From positions 372,001-436,000 of the forward strand of contig NZ_JAJVCN010000003.1 of the NCBI RefSeq assembly GCF_021390435.2: DNA of 64,000 nt. Direction: 5' to 3'. The notes beneath the pieces are model-generated. The model ran no database searches, had not been told where the DNA came from, and saw nothing but the letters and a program-made list of their open reading frames with translations. The DNA comes from Kibdelosporangium philippinense (GTDB taxonomy: Bacteria; Actinomycetota; Actinomycetes; Mycobacteriales; Pseudonocardiaceae). A program made the translations under genes and the position numbers. Positions 1 through 11,489 of the stretch are shown piece after piece. The stretch's first letter is position 1. Every line of letters begins with the position of its first letter.

Positions 1-968
1 TCCGCCGCAGCCTGGGCCTGCTTCTCGTCGAAGACCTGCTGCGCCGACTCGATCAGGCTGAGCACGTCACCCATGCCGAGGATGCGGCTGGCCATCCGGT
101 CGGGGTGGAACGCGTCGAAGTCCTCGAGCTTCTCGCCGTTGGACGCGAACATGATCGGCTGGCCGGTGACCTGGCGGACCGACAGCGCGGCACCACCACG
201 AGCGTCACCGTCGAGCTTGGTGAGCACGACACCGGAGAAACCGACGCCGTCACGGAAGGCCTCGGCCGTGGTGACCGCGTCCTGACCGATCATCGCGTCG
301 ACGACGAACAGGATCTCGTCGGGCTCGACCGCGTCACGGATGTCCGCGGCCTGCTTCATCAGCTCTTCGTCGACACCAAGGCGACCGGCGGTGTCGACGA
401 TCACCACGTCGTGCTGGGCACGCTTGGCCTCGTCGATCGCGCGACGGGCCACGTCGACGGGGTCACCGACGCCGTTGCCCGGCTCGGGGGCGTAGACCGC
501 GACACCGGCCCGCTCACCGACGACCTGCAGCTGGGTGACCGCGTTCGGCCGCTGGAGGTCACAGGCGACCAGCAGCGGGGCGTGGTTCTGGGTCTTGAGC
601 CAGCGCGCGAGCTTGCCGGCGAGGGTCGTCTTACCGGAACCCTGCAGACCGGCGAGCATGATCACGGTCGGCGGCTGCTTGGCGAACTGCAGCCTGCGGG
701 TCTCCCCGCCGAGGATCGCGATGAGCTCCTCGTTGACGATCTTGACGACCTGCTGCGCGGGGTTGAGCGCCGCGGAAACCTCCGCACCCTTGGCCCGCTC
801 CTTGATCTGCGCGATGAATTCACGCACGACCGGCAGCGCGACGTCGGCCTCCAGCAGCGCGATCCGGATCTCGCGCGCGGTGGAGTCGATGTCCGCGTCA
901 GTCAGTCGCCCCTTGGAACGCAGGTTCTGCAGGACCGATGTGAGCCGGTCGGAAAGGGTGTCGAACAC
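1..968 (-). CDS. ffh: Signal recognition particle protein Ffh (SRP54), 3' end outside window
   Basis: GTPase of the signal recognition particle, which binds 4.5S RNA and signal sequences and delivers ribosomes to FtsY at the membrane. Reading from a GTG at 966-968, the first ~322 codons are visible. They contain the N domain (starting VFDTLSDRLTSVL), the G1 P-loop GLQGSGKTTLAGKLA, the QRPNAVTQL segment, the DTAGR G3 motif and the TKLDGDARGG G4/closing region. The window edge cuts the gene just after the SRILGMGDVLSLIE stretch that leads into the methionine-rich M domain, so the M domain is not seen. The receptor gene ftsY lies at 31514-32791 on the same strand. Family assignment is near certain; the start could be a few codons off. 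Confidence 0.95.
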   Translation of the reverse strand, partial: MFDTLSDRLTSVLQNLRSKGRLTDADIDSTAREIRIALLEADVALPVVREFIAQIKERAKGAEVSAALNPAQQVVKIVNEELIAILGGETRRLQFAKQPPTVIMLAGLQGSGKTTLAGKLARWLKTQNHAPLLVACDLQRPNAVTQLQVVGERAGVAVYAPEPGNGVGDPVDVARRAIDEAKRAQHDVVIVDTAGRLGVDEELMKQAADIRDAVEPDEILFVVDAMIGQDAVTTAEAFRDGVGFSGVVLTKLDGDARGGAALSVRQVTGQPIMFASNGEKLEDFDAFHPDRMASRILGMGDVLSLIESAQQVFDEKQAQAAA

Positions 969-1074
969 GGGTACGGCACTCCAGGCATGTCGTGGGTATC
1001 ACCACCAGGGTAGTCGCGCATGGATCCACGTGTGGCAAAGGCCGGTGATCGAGGGGGTGTGGAGGGCATCGCAC

Positions 1075-1250
1075 GGTGCCGGAACGGAGATTTCAGGGTG
1101 CCGGAGTGGTGGACACGGTGTGCCGGAACGGTGGACACGGCATGCGGCAACGGTGGACACGGTGTGCCGGAAAGTGCATTTCGGTGTGCCGGAGTGGTGG
1201 ACACGGTGTGCCGGAACGGTGGACACGGTGTTCGGGAATGGTGGACACGC
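1075..1250. repeat. Eight-unit tandem array of a 22-bp repeat
   Basis: Eight contiguous units of exactly 22 bp start at 1075, 1097, 1119, 1141, 1163, 1185, 1207 and 1229. Most begin TGTGCCGGA and end GGTGGACACGG. Units 1 and 5 are a variant whose second half reads like GTGCATTTCGG. The variants run in the order C-B-A-A, C-B-A-A, so the array also looks like a duplicated 88-bp block. A 22-bp period rotates the reading frame, which argues against coding. The array sits in the 551-bp gap between glnD and ffh. The same repeat recurs in inverted form at 41643-41811. Function unknown. Confidence 0.9.
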
Positions 1251-1287
1251 GGTGGGCTTGGGCGTGCTGCTGTCCTGGGAACGCGGA

Positions 1288-1334
1288 GAACCGCCCGGTA
1301 GGCCCTACCCCTCGATGGGCCAGCCGGGCGGTTC
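1288..1334. terminator. Long GC-rich hairpin downstream of glnD
   Basis: A perfect 11-bp stem (GAACCGCCCGG at 1288-1298 with its complement at 1324-1334) encloses a second 5-bp stem (GGCCC/GGGCC). There is no clear U-run, so it is either a non-canonical terminator of the minus-strand amtB-glnB-glnD transcript or a structured 3' UTR. The rest of the 969-1519 gap holds only the 22-bp array and one more hairpin. Confidence 0.5.
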
Positions 1335-1366
1335 ACGGTCCGAGCAAGCACCCGCGTACACGGCCC

Positions 1367-1391
1367 ACCGCCCGGCCCCCGTCCGGGCGGT
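1367..1391. terminator. Second GC-rich hairpin downstream of glnD
   Basis: Perfect 9-bp inverted repeat ACCGCCCGG (1367-1375) / CCGGGCGGT (1383-1391) with a 7-nt loop. It shares the CCGCCCGG stem sequence with the hairpin at 1288-1334, so the two arms could also pair alternatively. Probably the first transcription end point after glnD (minus strand). No U-tract is visible. Confidence 0.45.
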
Positions 1392-1519
1392 CTCCCTCCT
1401 GCTCCGTGTCCCCTCTCGCACCTGCCTCCTCGTGACAGGGACCAGCCTGCCGCCAGGCGGGGGTGTCGCGGCAGCGTGAAGGCCCCCGAGTAGGGGTGGG
1501 TAGGACTACTCAACTGGGT

Positions 1520-5576
<4,057 letters not shown>

Positions 5577-5677
5577 ATCGTCCTCCCGTGCTGTCTTTTG
5601 CTCCGGCAGGATCGATAAGCGGTGTTTCCTGAGATGGCACCGCGCGTTTCGCCGCTGTGAACTGTGCGACATGCATT

Positions 5678-5693
5678 GTTACGAGCGCGTTTC
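5678..5693 (-). promoter_or_regulatory. Candidate GlnR-type box upstream of amtB
   Basis: On the amtB strand the sequence reads GAAAC-N6-GTAAC (GTTTC at 5689-5693 and GTTAC at 5678-5682 on the plus strand). This is the spacing of the a/b half-sites of actinobacterial GlnR boxes. A further GTAAC lies at 5715-5719 but off the 11-bp phase. Suggestive, not conclusive: only two well-phased half-sites are present. Confidence 0.4.
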
Positions 5694-5774
5694 CTCCCTG
5701 GTGGACGTCGAATTGTTACCAATCGGACATCCCGCTTTGTCTGCCGGCTCGCCGCTGGATAGCGTCTTAGGACG

Positions 5775-6635
5775 ATGAGCCGAGGTAGGAGCGACGAGAA
5801 GGCTGCCCAGCCGGTGGGATTCCCACCGGTAGCGCTGGGCGCGTTGTGCTGCCCGCACTGCCAGTCCCCCTTCAGCCTCGAAGGCCGGGCACTGCGCTGC
5901 ACGACCGGGCACAATTTCGACCTGGCCCGGCAGGGCTACGTGAACCTGATGGGCGCGGGGGTCGGCGACACCAAGGAGATGGTGGCTGCCCGTGACGAGT
6001 TCCTCGCGGCAGGCCACTACGCCCCGCTGGCCCGGCTGGTCGCCCACGAGGCAGCGCGTGACCTGCGGCGAGACGCCCTCGTGGTGGACGCGGGTACCGG
6101 TACGGGTTACTACCTTGCGGCGACATTGGCCAGAGCGCACGCGGCAACCGGAATCGGAATGGACACGTCCACGGCCGCCTTGCGCAAGGCGGCCCGCGCG
6201 CACCCGGGGATCGGCGCGGTGGCGTGGGACCTGTGGAAGCCGTGGCCGCTGCTGACCGGGTCAGCGGATGTGATCATGAACATCTTCGCGCCGCGGAACC
6301 TGATCGAATGCCATCGGGTACTGCGACCGGACGGCACGCTCGTGGTCGTCACGCCGGACTCGACGCACCTGTCGGAGCTGCGGACGTACGTCGACATGCT
6401 CGAGGTCGACGCGGACAAACTGACCAGGCTCGACTCGTCGCTGCAGGCCCAGTTCTCGCTGCGGGGACGGCACGACTGCGAGATCGAGCTGACGCTCGAG
6501 CCCGAGGACGTGCACCGGGTTGTCCACATGGGACCGAACGCGTATCACGTTCCGCCGCAGGCGTTGGCGGCGATCCAGCGGACTTTGACGGTGACCGCGG
6601 CGTTCGTGGTTTCCGTCTACCGTAGGGAACCATGA
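5775..6635 (+). CDS. RlmA-type 23S rRNA (guanine-N1) methyltransferase
   Basis: A 286-aa SAM-dependent methyltransferase. The N-terminal zinc finger (CCPHCQSPF ... LRCTTGHNFD) is followed by ARQGYVNLM, a layout I recognise from E. coli RlmA and the TlrB/RlmA(II) resistance methyltransferases. The SAM motif is VVDAGTGTGYYLA, with MNIFAPRNLIECHRVLRPDG in the acceptor region. Family members methylate G745 or G748 of 23S rRNA; the II type can confer tylosin resistance. Divergent from amtB. Its stop overlaps the next start (ATGA), so it is coupled to the FhuF-like gene. Which guanine is modified cannot be told from sequence alone. Confidence 0.85.
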   Translation: MSRGRSDEKAAQPVGFPPVALGALCCPHCQSPFSLEGRALRCTTGHNFDLARQGYVNLMGAGVGDTKEMVAARDEFLAAGHYAPLARLVAHEAARDLRRDALVVDAGTGTGYYLAATLARAHAATGIGMDTSTAALRKAARAHPGIGAVAWDLWKPWPLLTGSADVIMNIFAPRNLIECHRVLRPDGTLVVVTPDSTHLSELRTYVDMLEVDADKLTRLDSSLQAQFSLRGRHDCEIELTLEPEDVHRVVHMGPNAYHVPPQALAAIQRTLTVTAAFVVSVYRREP

Positions 6636-7204
6636 TCGAAGTCCCGGGCACGGCCATCACGGACTCGTCGTGGTTGCGTGCACAGCTTTCCTTATCCACG
6701 AGGCGTTATCCCTTGGGTGACAGTGTCGCCTTGGGGGTGCTGTGGTGGTATTCGGCGAGTTCGGTGTTGTTCGGGGCGGTTGTGGAGTCGCGGGATCCCG
6801 CTTTGAGCGCGTTGACGTTGGCGCTGGACCCGGAGGGACGCGTTCGCGAGGCCCGTTCGGCGGTCTTTGACGGGGATTTGCCTGCGCGGACCCACGAAAT
6901 GCTGACCACCGCGATCTCGTCGGTTTCCGCCGTCAGCGGGGCTCGGGAGCGGCAACTGTGGGCGATCGCGGCCGATTCTTTGGCGACGCGGTTGCTGTGG
7001 GCGGGCAAGACGGCTCAGGCCGCTGATTTCGCCGCGATGATCGGGCCGGAGTTGCCGCGGCCACGGTATGTCGAGGTCAACGGGCGGGAGTTCGTGCGGC
7101 GGGTGTCGTGCTGCTTGATCTACACCGCCGTGGACGAGGCCAAGTGCACGAGCTGCCCACGCCAGAAGCCCGCAGACCGACTAGCCCGGTTGAGCGCGAT
7201 CTGA
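6632..7204 (+). CDS. FhuF-like [2Fe-2S] protein (possible ferric reductase)
   Basis: A 190-aa protein whose C-terminus carries VSCCLIYTAVDEAKCTSCP, i.e. the CC-x10-C-x2-C arrangement typical of the FhuF [2Fe-2S] ferric-siderophore reductase family. The rest (ALDPEGRVREA... LLWAGKTAQAADFAAM) is helical and fits the FhuF C-terminal domain. FhuF is ~260 aa, so this is a short version. The ATG overlaps the methyltransferase stop by 4 nt. No iron box is visible upstream because the gene is embedded in the methyltransferase transcript. Reductase function is inferred from the cysteine motif only. Confidence 0.65.
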   Translation: MIEVPGTAITDSSWLRAQLSLSTRRYPLGDSVALGVLWWYSASSVLFGAVVESRDPALSALTLALDPEGRVREARSAVFDGDLPARTHEMLTTAISSVSAVSGARERQLWAIAADSLATRLLWAGKTAQAADFAAMIGPELPRPRYVEVNGREFVRRVSCCLIYTAVDEAKCTSCPRQKPADRLARLSAI

Positions 7205-7223
7205 TTGTCTGATTCTGATACTC
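7200..7223 (+). promoter_or_regulatory. Candidate operator/promoter of the toxin-antitoxin pair
   Basis: Just ahead of the antitoxin start is an 8-bp direct repeat TCTGATTG/TCTGATTC (7200-7215) followed by TGATACTC, which could serve as a -10. Antitoxins of this type usually bind such repeats to repress their own operon; binding here is inferred. Confidence 0.4.
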
Positions 7224-7230
7224 TGAACAC

Positions 7231-7497
7231 GTGCGAGAGATGAGTGCTTCCGAGGCGTCCCGCAACTTCTCGGCTTTACTCGACGAGGCGGAACACGGCG
7301 AGACGATCGTGGTGACCAGGAACGGTCGTCGCGTCGCGCTTATCGTGCCCGCGCCTCGGGCCAACGGCCGCGCGCTGCGTGACATCGTCCGCCGCTGGAG
7401 TACTCACGACGTTTTCGACGACGAGTTCGCCGACAACATCGCCGCCGCCCGGGAAACAGCGTCGGCTGAGCTGGACAAGGACCCATGGCGCGACTGA
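7231..7497 (+). CDS. Type II antitoxin, Phd/YefM family
   Basis: An 88-aa protein with the Phd/YefM fold: MSASEASRNFSALLDEAE then GETIVVTRNGRRVALIVP, and a charged, probably disordered toxin-binding C-terminus (DIVRRWSTHDVFDDEF). It overlaps the PIN-domain gene by 13 nt, the normal antitoxin-first order. Start: GTG at 7231; an ATG four codons later (7240) is an alternative. Confidence 0.88.
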   Translation: MREMSASEASRNFSALLDEAEHGETIVVTRNGRRVALIVPAPRANGRALRDIVRRWSTHDVFDDEFADNIAAARETASAELDKDPWRD

Positions 7498-7892
7498 TTC
7501 TCGATACAGGTGTGCTTGTCCACGCTGTGCGGGGCCGACTTGACCTCTCTCGCCTCACCGACGAGGACGACGTTTCGATCCCAGCGGTGGTCGTTGCCGA
7601 GTACCTGACCGGCGTTCTACAAGATCACAACGAAGCTCGCCGCACCGTTCAACGGGCATTCCTCGACGAAGTGCTCACCGTGGTCCCCATTGAGAACTAC
7701 GACCCGTTAATCGCACAGCATCATGCTGAGCTCATGGTGCACGTGAGGCAGACCAGTCAACCGCGTGGCGCGCATGATCTGATCATCGCCGCTACTGCCC
7801 GAGCAACCGGACGGATCCTGCTCACGACCGACGCCTCGGCCGAATTCGACAAGCTGCCCGAGGTCCAAGCACGCCTCATCACACCCGTGTGA
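7485..7892 (+). CDS. vapC: PIN-domain ribonuclease toxin (VapC-like)
   Basis: A 135-aa PIN-domain toxin, predicted Mg-dependent RNase cleaving tRNA or rRNA. The acidic residues fit the family: Asp7 (LILDTGVLV), Glu39 (VVVAEYL), Asp98 (GAHDLIIAATA) and Asp116 (LLTTDAS). Start MARLILDTG overlaps the antitoxin end. All catalytic acids are present, so it is likely intact. The target RNA cannot be predicted. Confidence 0.88.
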   Translation: MARLILDTGVLVHAVRGRLDLSRLTDEDDVSIPAVVVAEYLTGVLQDHNEARRTVQRAFLDEVLTVVPIENYDPLIAQHHAELMVHVRQTSQPRGAHDLIIAATARATGRILLTTDASAEFDKLPEVQARLITPV

Positions 7893-7933
7893 GAAACCGG
7901 CGCCGAGCCGGACGAGTGACTCGCCCGGTCTGA

Positions 7934-8152
7934 CTACTTGCCCAGCTTCTTGTAGGCGCCTGCCACGATCAGCTCGGCCCGGTCGCCGCCATCGGTGTCG
8001 ATGCCCTGGTGCATCGAGTTGTCCACAAGGGTCTTGTAGGCCTCACCCGCCTGGGCCTCGACCGTGTCACTGCCCGGCAAGCTGGCCCCGGCGAACCCGA
8101 CCGCGCCAGCGGCGAGCAGACCAAGGCTGATCTTCGCGATGATCTTATTCAT
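7934..8152 (-). CDS. Small secreted or membrane-anchored protein, function unknown
   Basis: A 72-aa protein starting MNKIIAKISLGLLAAGAVGF, a typical short signal/anchor with an Ala-rich core. A small polar region follows (EAYKTLVDNSMHQGIDTDGG...AGAYKKLGK). Plus-strand sequence at 8154-8165 complements a GGAGG-like ribosome site ahead of the ATG. It lies 53 nt downstream of the DUF1206 gene on the same strand and may share its transcript. I do not recognise a family. Confidence 0.6.
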   Translation of the reverse strand: MNKIIAKISLGLLAAGAVGFAGASLPGSDTVEAQAGEAYKTLVDNSMHQGIDTDGGDRAELIVAGAYKKLGK

Positions 8153-8205
8153 CTGTGATACCTCCCTGAAGCCGGACGGTATCCAGACGATCTTGTGGTT
8201 TTCTT

Positions 8206-8991
8206 TCAGCCCTTGTGCGCGCGTGCGGCGGCGAAACAGAACACGCCGTACGCGGCGAACCCAAGCGCGGCAACGAACAACAGGATCGAGCCGAAAGTCT
8301 GCGCCTGCAACGTCTTCAGTGCGCCGTCCAAGCCTTGCGCCTGCCCAGGATCCGCGTTGATCGCGGCAATGCCCACCAGGAACCCGATGATCCCGTACGC
8401 CACGCCTTTGGCGCTGTGGCCGAAAACACCAAGCGGCTCAGCGGGTTTCGGCAGCCGTGCGCGGTCAAGGTCTTCGAGGAACTTCTTCTTCACACCACGC
8501 CGAATCGCCGCGACCGCGACACCCAGAATGATCAACGCCAGAATCCCGACCAGGACCCGGCCGAACGGCTGGGCCATCAGTTTCGCCGTCCACTCCTGCG
8601 TCGACTGGTTGCTCGAATCACCGCCACCGCTCCCACTGGCCAGCTCGATCGTGTAGATACCGATCGCGGCCGCGACGAAAGCCCTTGAGCCCGCGCCGAA
8701 CTTACGCAGGAACCGCTGCTTGCCTTCGGCCACCCAGGTGTAGCCCCTGAAGATCATCAGGACCTGCCAGAGGGCGTACGCGAGCAACCCAACCGCCAAG
8801 GCCCATAACAGCACTGGCCCGACAGGTGTTTCAGCGAGCTCGCCGACCGCGCCCTTCTGGTCGGTCTGCTCGGATTCGCCGAACACGACCTGGAGGGCGA
8901 CCCACGCCACGAGCAGGTGCACAACGCCGTAACAGATCATCCCGAACCGGCCGAGAACCTGCGTTGCCTTGTGTGTACGAGCGTCGACCAC
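8206..8991 (-). CDS. DUF1206 integral membrane protein
   Basis: A 261-aa protein with six predicted membrane helices arranged as three similar two-helix units: LGRFGMICYGVVHLLVAWVA, FGAGSRAFVAAAIGIYTIEL and FGHSAKGVAYGIIGFLVGIA. Each has an Arg/Lys-Phe/Gly-...-Tyr-Gly start, the triple repeat of the DUF1206 family common in actinobacteria. I choose GTG at 8989-8991 because GGGAG lies 9 nt upstream; longer reading has no ribosome site. Biochemical role unknown. Confidence 0.8.
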   Translation of the reverse strand: MVDARTHKATQVLGRFGMICYGVVHLLVAWVALQVVFGESEQTDQKGAVGELAETPVGPVLLWALAVGLLAYALWQVLMIFRGYTWVAEGKQRFLRKFGAGSRAFVAAAIGIYTIELASGSGGGDSSNQSTQEWTAKLMAQPFGRVLVGILALIILGVAVAAIRRGVKKKFLEDLDRARLPKPAEPLGVFGHSAKGVAYGIIGFLVGIAAINADPGQAQGLDGALKTLQAQTFGSILLFVAALGFAAYGVFCFAAARAHKG

Positions 8992-9042
8992 AACCACCAA
9001 CTCCCTTCGCCAAGGGATTGACAGTCGTGGCAACGCGCAAAC

Positions 9043-9123
9043 GCCGTGAAGACATCCCTCACCGCATCTAACGCGGCAAGGGCGGTCCTCATGCGTCTAA
9101 CGCCGCGAGGGTGTCTTCACGGC
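9043..9123. repeat. Long inverted repeat with internal direct repeats
   Basis: GCCGTGAAGACATCCCTC (9043-9060) pairs with the reverse complement at 9107-9123 with a single bulged base. Between the arms two related units occur, CATCTAACGCGGC and CGTCTAACGCCGC. The right arm covers the last codons and stop of allantoicase (stop at 9117-9119). It can act as a terminator for allB-alc and may be a dispersed intergenic palindrome. No U-run is visible. Confidence 0.6.
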
Positions 9124-10103
9124 AACCGGTCCTGCCAGCGGGAAACGAACAGGCCGCGGCCTTCCTCGGTCAGCGAACCCCACAGCCGCAAGCGCGCCAT
9201 TCCGCCGTCCGGGTAAACATCCAGCCTGGCCTGCGTGGCCTCGTGCTCCTCGGTCACGCGAAACACGTGCCGGGTGTCAGGCTGCAGACGTTCCCGGCTG
9301 AGCAGCTCATGCCACTCACCAGAAGCGTCCGCGCAGCTGACGGTGGCCCAGCCGGGCGCGTTTCCCTTGAAATGACTGGTATCCAGCTCAATGAGGCGGA
9401 TGATTCCCTTGGCCGCGAGGCGAAGCGATACCCAGTCGTTGCCGTCGTCCCTGCGGCGCGCGGTTTCCCAGCCCTCGCCCATCACCGCGGCCGGTCCTGG
9501 CGCGATGAGATTGTTCGGCGACGAATAGAACTTGTTGCTGCAGTCCGCTATTTCCGCGCCATTCTCCAGCGCCGCCAGGTCGAGATGGTCGAAGTTCAGC
9601 AGCCGAGGGTCGGCGACAGGCGAGCCGTGCACACGCAGCCGCGCCACGCCACCGTCGGGGTAGATCGTCAACCGGACATGTGTGTAGCGGCGGGTATCCG
9701 TGACCTCGAACAGGTTCTTCGTGTCGCCTGAGAGCGGCGATTTCGGCAGCACGGTCGTCCACTCGGTCAGCTCCGACGGGCTCGGATAGCCCTCGACACC
9801 GCACGCCTCGACGGACGCGAAAGGCGGGTAGTTACCGGTGAAAAACGCCGTGTCGATCACCAGACCCTTGATCACGCCGGGCATGCCGAGCCGGACGATC
9901 GCCTGGTCAACGCCCGATTCACGGCGGCGCCGGGTCTCCCAGCCGTCGTAGATCTGTCCTTTGTGGCCGAACGTGTAGGTCTGGAAGACCGGTTCGCTCG
10001 CTTTGATCAGGTTCTCGCGTTCGGCGAAGAGCTCGTCGTTCGCCCACACCACCGCGCCGCCGAAGCGGCGGTTCGCCAGGTCAGGACTGTCCTGAAAGCT
10101 CAC
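9117..10103 (-). CDS. alc: Allantoicase
   Basis: Hydrolyses allantoate to ureidoglycolate and urea. The 328-aa protein consists of two homologous jelly-roll halves. The first carries FGHKGQIYDGWETRRRRE and TIYPDGGVARLRVHG; the second MGEGWETARRRDDGNDW and DVYPDGGMARLRLWGS. Length matches the family. It overlaps allB by 4 nt, so the two are translated together. Using allantoicase rather than allantoate amidohydrolase means nitrogen is released as urea, so a urease elsewhere in the genome would be expected. Confidence 0.93.
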   Translation of the reverse strand: MSFQDSPDLANRRFGGAVVWANDELFAERENLIKASEPVFQTYTFGHKGQIYDGWETRRRRESGVDQAIVRLGMPGVIKGLVIDTAFFTGNYPPFASVEACGVEGYPSPSELTEWTTVLPKSPLSGDTKNLFEVTDTRRYTHVRLTIYPDGGVARLRVHGSPVADPRLLNFDHLDLAALENGAEIADCSNKFYSSPNNLIAPGPAAVMGEGWETARRRDDGNDWVSLRLAAKGIIRLIELDTSHFKGNAPGWATVSCADASGEWHELLSRERLQPDTRHVFRVTEEHEATQARLDVYPDGGMARLRLWGSLTEEGRGLFVSRWQDRLP

Positions 10104-11422
10104 GCATCCTCCCTGCCCAACAGGTCGCCGTGCATCTCCTCACCGGTGACCTTGATACCGCGTAGCCACGTCGACACAACTCGGCCAGCGAGCGGCATGC
10201 CGTGATACGCCGTGACGGGGTTGCGGTGGTACAGCTGCTCGGCCTGCACGACAAATGCTTCATCCGGGGCGAACACGCAGAAATCGGCGTCGTAACCGGC
10301 CGCGATCTGGCCCTTGTGCTGCATGCCTGCCAGTTCGGCCGGCCGGTGGGCCATCCACTCGGCCACGTCGAACATCGTGAAGCCACGGCGCCGTGCCTGC
10401 GTCCACACCGCGGGCAGGCCGACCTGCAGGCCGGCGATCCCGCCCCACGCGTCGCCGAAGTCGCCGGTGTCGAGCCGCTTGAGCTCGACCGTGCTGGGTG
10501 AGTGGTCGCTGACGATGAAGTCGATGACGCCGTCCCTGAGCCCCTGCCAGAGGGCCTCGCGGTTGGCCGCGTCGCGGATCGGCGGGCAGCACTTGAACTG
10601 TGTCGCGCCGTCCTGGATCTCCTCGGCGACGAACGTGAGGTAGTGCGGGCACGTCTCGACGGTCAGGTCGAGGCCTTCGTCTTTGGCCTCGGCGATCATC
10701 GGCAGCGCGCTCGCCGACGCCAGGTGCAGGATGTGCGCCCGCGCGCCGGTCTTGCGGGTCAGCTCGATCACCTTGGCGATCGCGGTGTTCTCGGCTTCGT
10801 CCGGGCGGGACGCCAGGAAGTCCGCGTACTTGCGGCCGGTCGGCTTGGTGATCGAGTGCCCGTCCTCTGCGTGCACGATCATCAAGCCGTTGAAGCGGTT
10901 CATCACGCCCAACGCGGCCTCGAACTGGGGGAAGCTGAGGTGGCCGAACTCGTCGACGCCGGAGTGCAGCAGGAAGCTCTTGAACCCGAACACACCGGCC
11001 TCATGCATGGGCCGCAACTGCTGGAGGTTGCCGGGCACGGCGCCGCCCCAGAAGCCGACGTCGATGTGTAACCGGCCTTCGGCCGTCTTGCGCTTGACTT
11101 CCAACGCGTCCACGTCGGTGGTCGGCGGGAGGCTGTTGAGCGGCATGTCGAGCATGGTCGTGATGCCACCGGCCGCGGCGGCGCGGGTGGCGGTCTTGAA
11201 GCCTTCCCACTCGGTCCGGCCGGGATCGTTGACGTGCACGTGGGTGTCCACGAGACCGGGAAGCAACACCTGGTTCGCGCCGAGCTCGATCACCCGGTCG
11301 GCGTCAAGGGCACTGTTCAACGGTTCGACGGCGACGATGCGCCCATCCCGCACGCCGACAGTCCCCTCGGTGATGCCAGCCGAGGTGATCATCCTGCGGG
11401 CCCGGAACACCAGGTCCAGCAC
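10100..11422 (-). CDS. allB: Allantoinase
   Basis: Zinc amidohydrolase opening allantoin to allantoate. The 440-aa cyclic amidohydrolase shows His61 and His63 (GLVDTHVHVNDPGRTEWEGF), the carbamylated Lys148 (FGFKSFLLHSG), further metal histidines in IVHAEDGHS and ILHLASAS, and the catalytic Asp in IVSDHSPS. The GTG start has AGAGGG 6 nt upstream. Transcribed divergently from uraD-uraH-uricase and coupled to alc downstream. Confidence 0.95.
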   Translation of the reverse strand: MLDLVFRARRMITSAGITEGTVGVRDGRIVAVEPLNSALDADRVIELGANQVLLPGLVDTHVHVNDPGRTEWEGFKTATRAAAAGGITTMLDMPLNSLPPTTDVDALEVKRKTAEGRLHIDVGFWGGAVPGNLQQLRPMHEAGVFGFKSFLLHSGVDEFGHLSFPQFEAALGVMNRFNGLMIVHAEDGHSITKPTGRKYADFLASRPDEAENTAIAKVIELTRKTGARAHILHLASASALPMIAEAKDEGLDLTVETCPHYLTFVAEEIQDGATQFKCCPPIRDAANREALWQGLRDGVIDFIVSDHSPSTVELKRLDTGDFGDAWGGIAGLQVGLPAVWTQARRRGFTMFDVAEWMAHRPAELAGMQHKGQIAAGYDADFCVFAPDEAFVVQAEQLYHRNPVTAYHGMPLAGRVVSTWLRGIKVTGEEMHGDLLGREDA

Positions 11423-11437
11423 CTGCCACCCTCTTTC

Positions 11438-11461
11438 CGCTTCGTGCTTTTTCGCTTCGTG
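11438..11461. promoter_or_regulatory. Direct repeat between divergent allB and uraD
   Basis: CGCTTCGTG occurs twice with a 15-bp period (11438-11446 and 11453-11461) in the 67-bp divergent intergenic region. Placed to control both operons, it is a candidate operator for a pathway regulator such as the IclR protein at 20107. Binding is not shown by sequence alone. Confidence 0.35.
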
Positions 11462-11489
11462 AAACAGGATCGCGGGCTAGTGTGGGCCC

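Noticed and set aside
105-1013. Long open frame opposite ffh
   Set aside because: It is the antisense shadow of a high-GC gene; the minus strand gives a clear Ffh sequence with GTPase motifs.
1075-1250. CRISPR array or coding repeats
   Set aside because: Units are contiguous with no unique spacers, no cas genes are nearby, and the 22-bp period breaks any reading frame.
1288-1391. SRP 4.5S RNA gene next to ffh
   Set aside because: The hairpins lack the conserved GGAAG-type tetraloop and asymmetric loop sequence of SRP RNA.
902-1513. Open frames running through the 22-bp array
   Set aside because: Composition is Arg/Pro/Thr from the repeat, with no ribosome site or family similarity.
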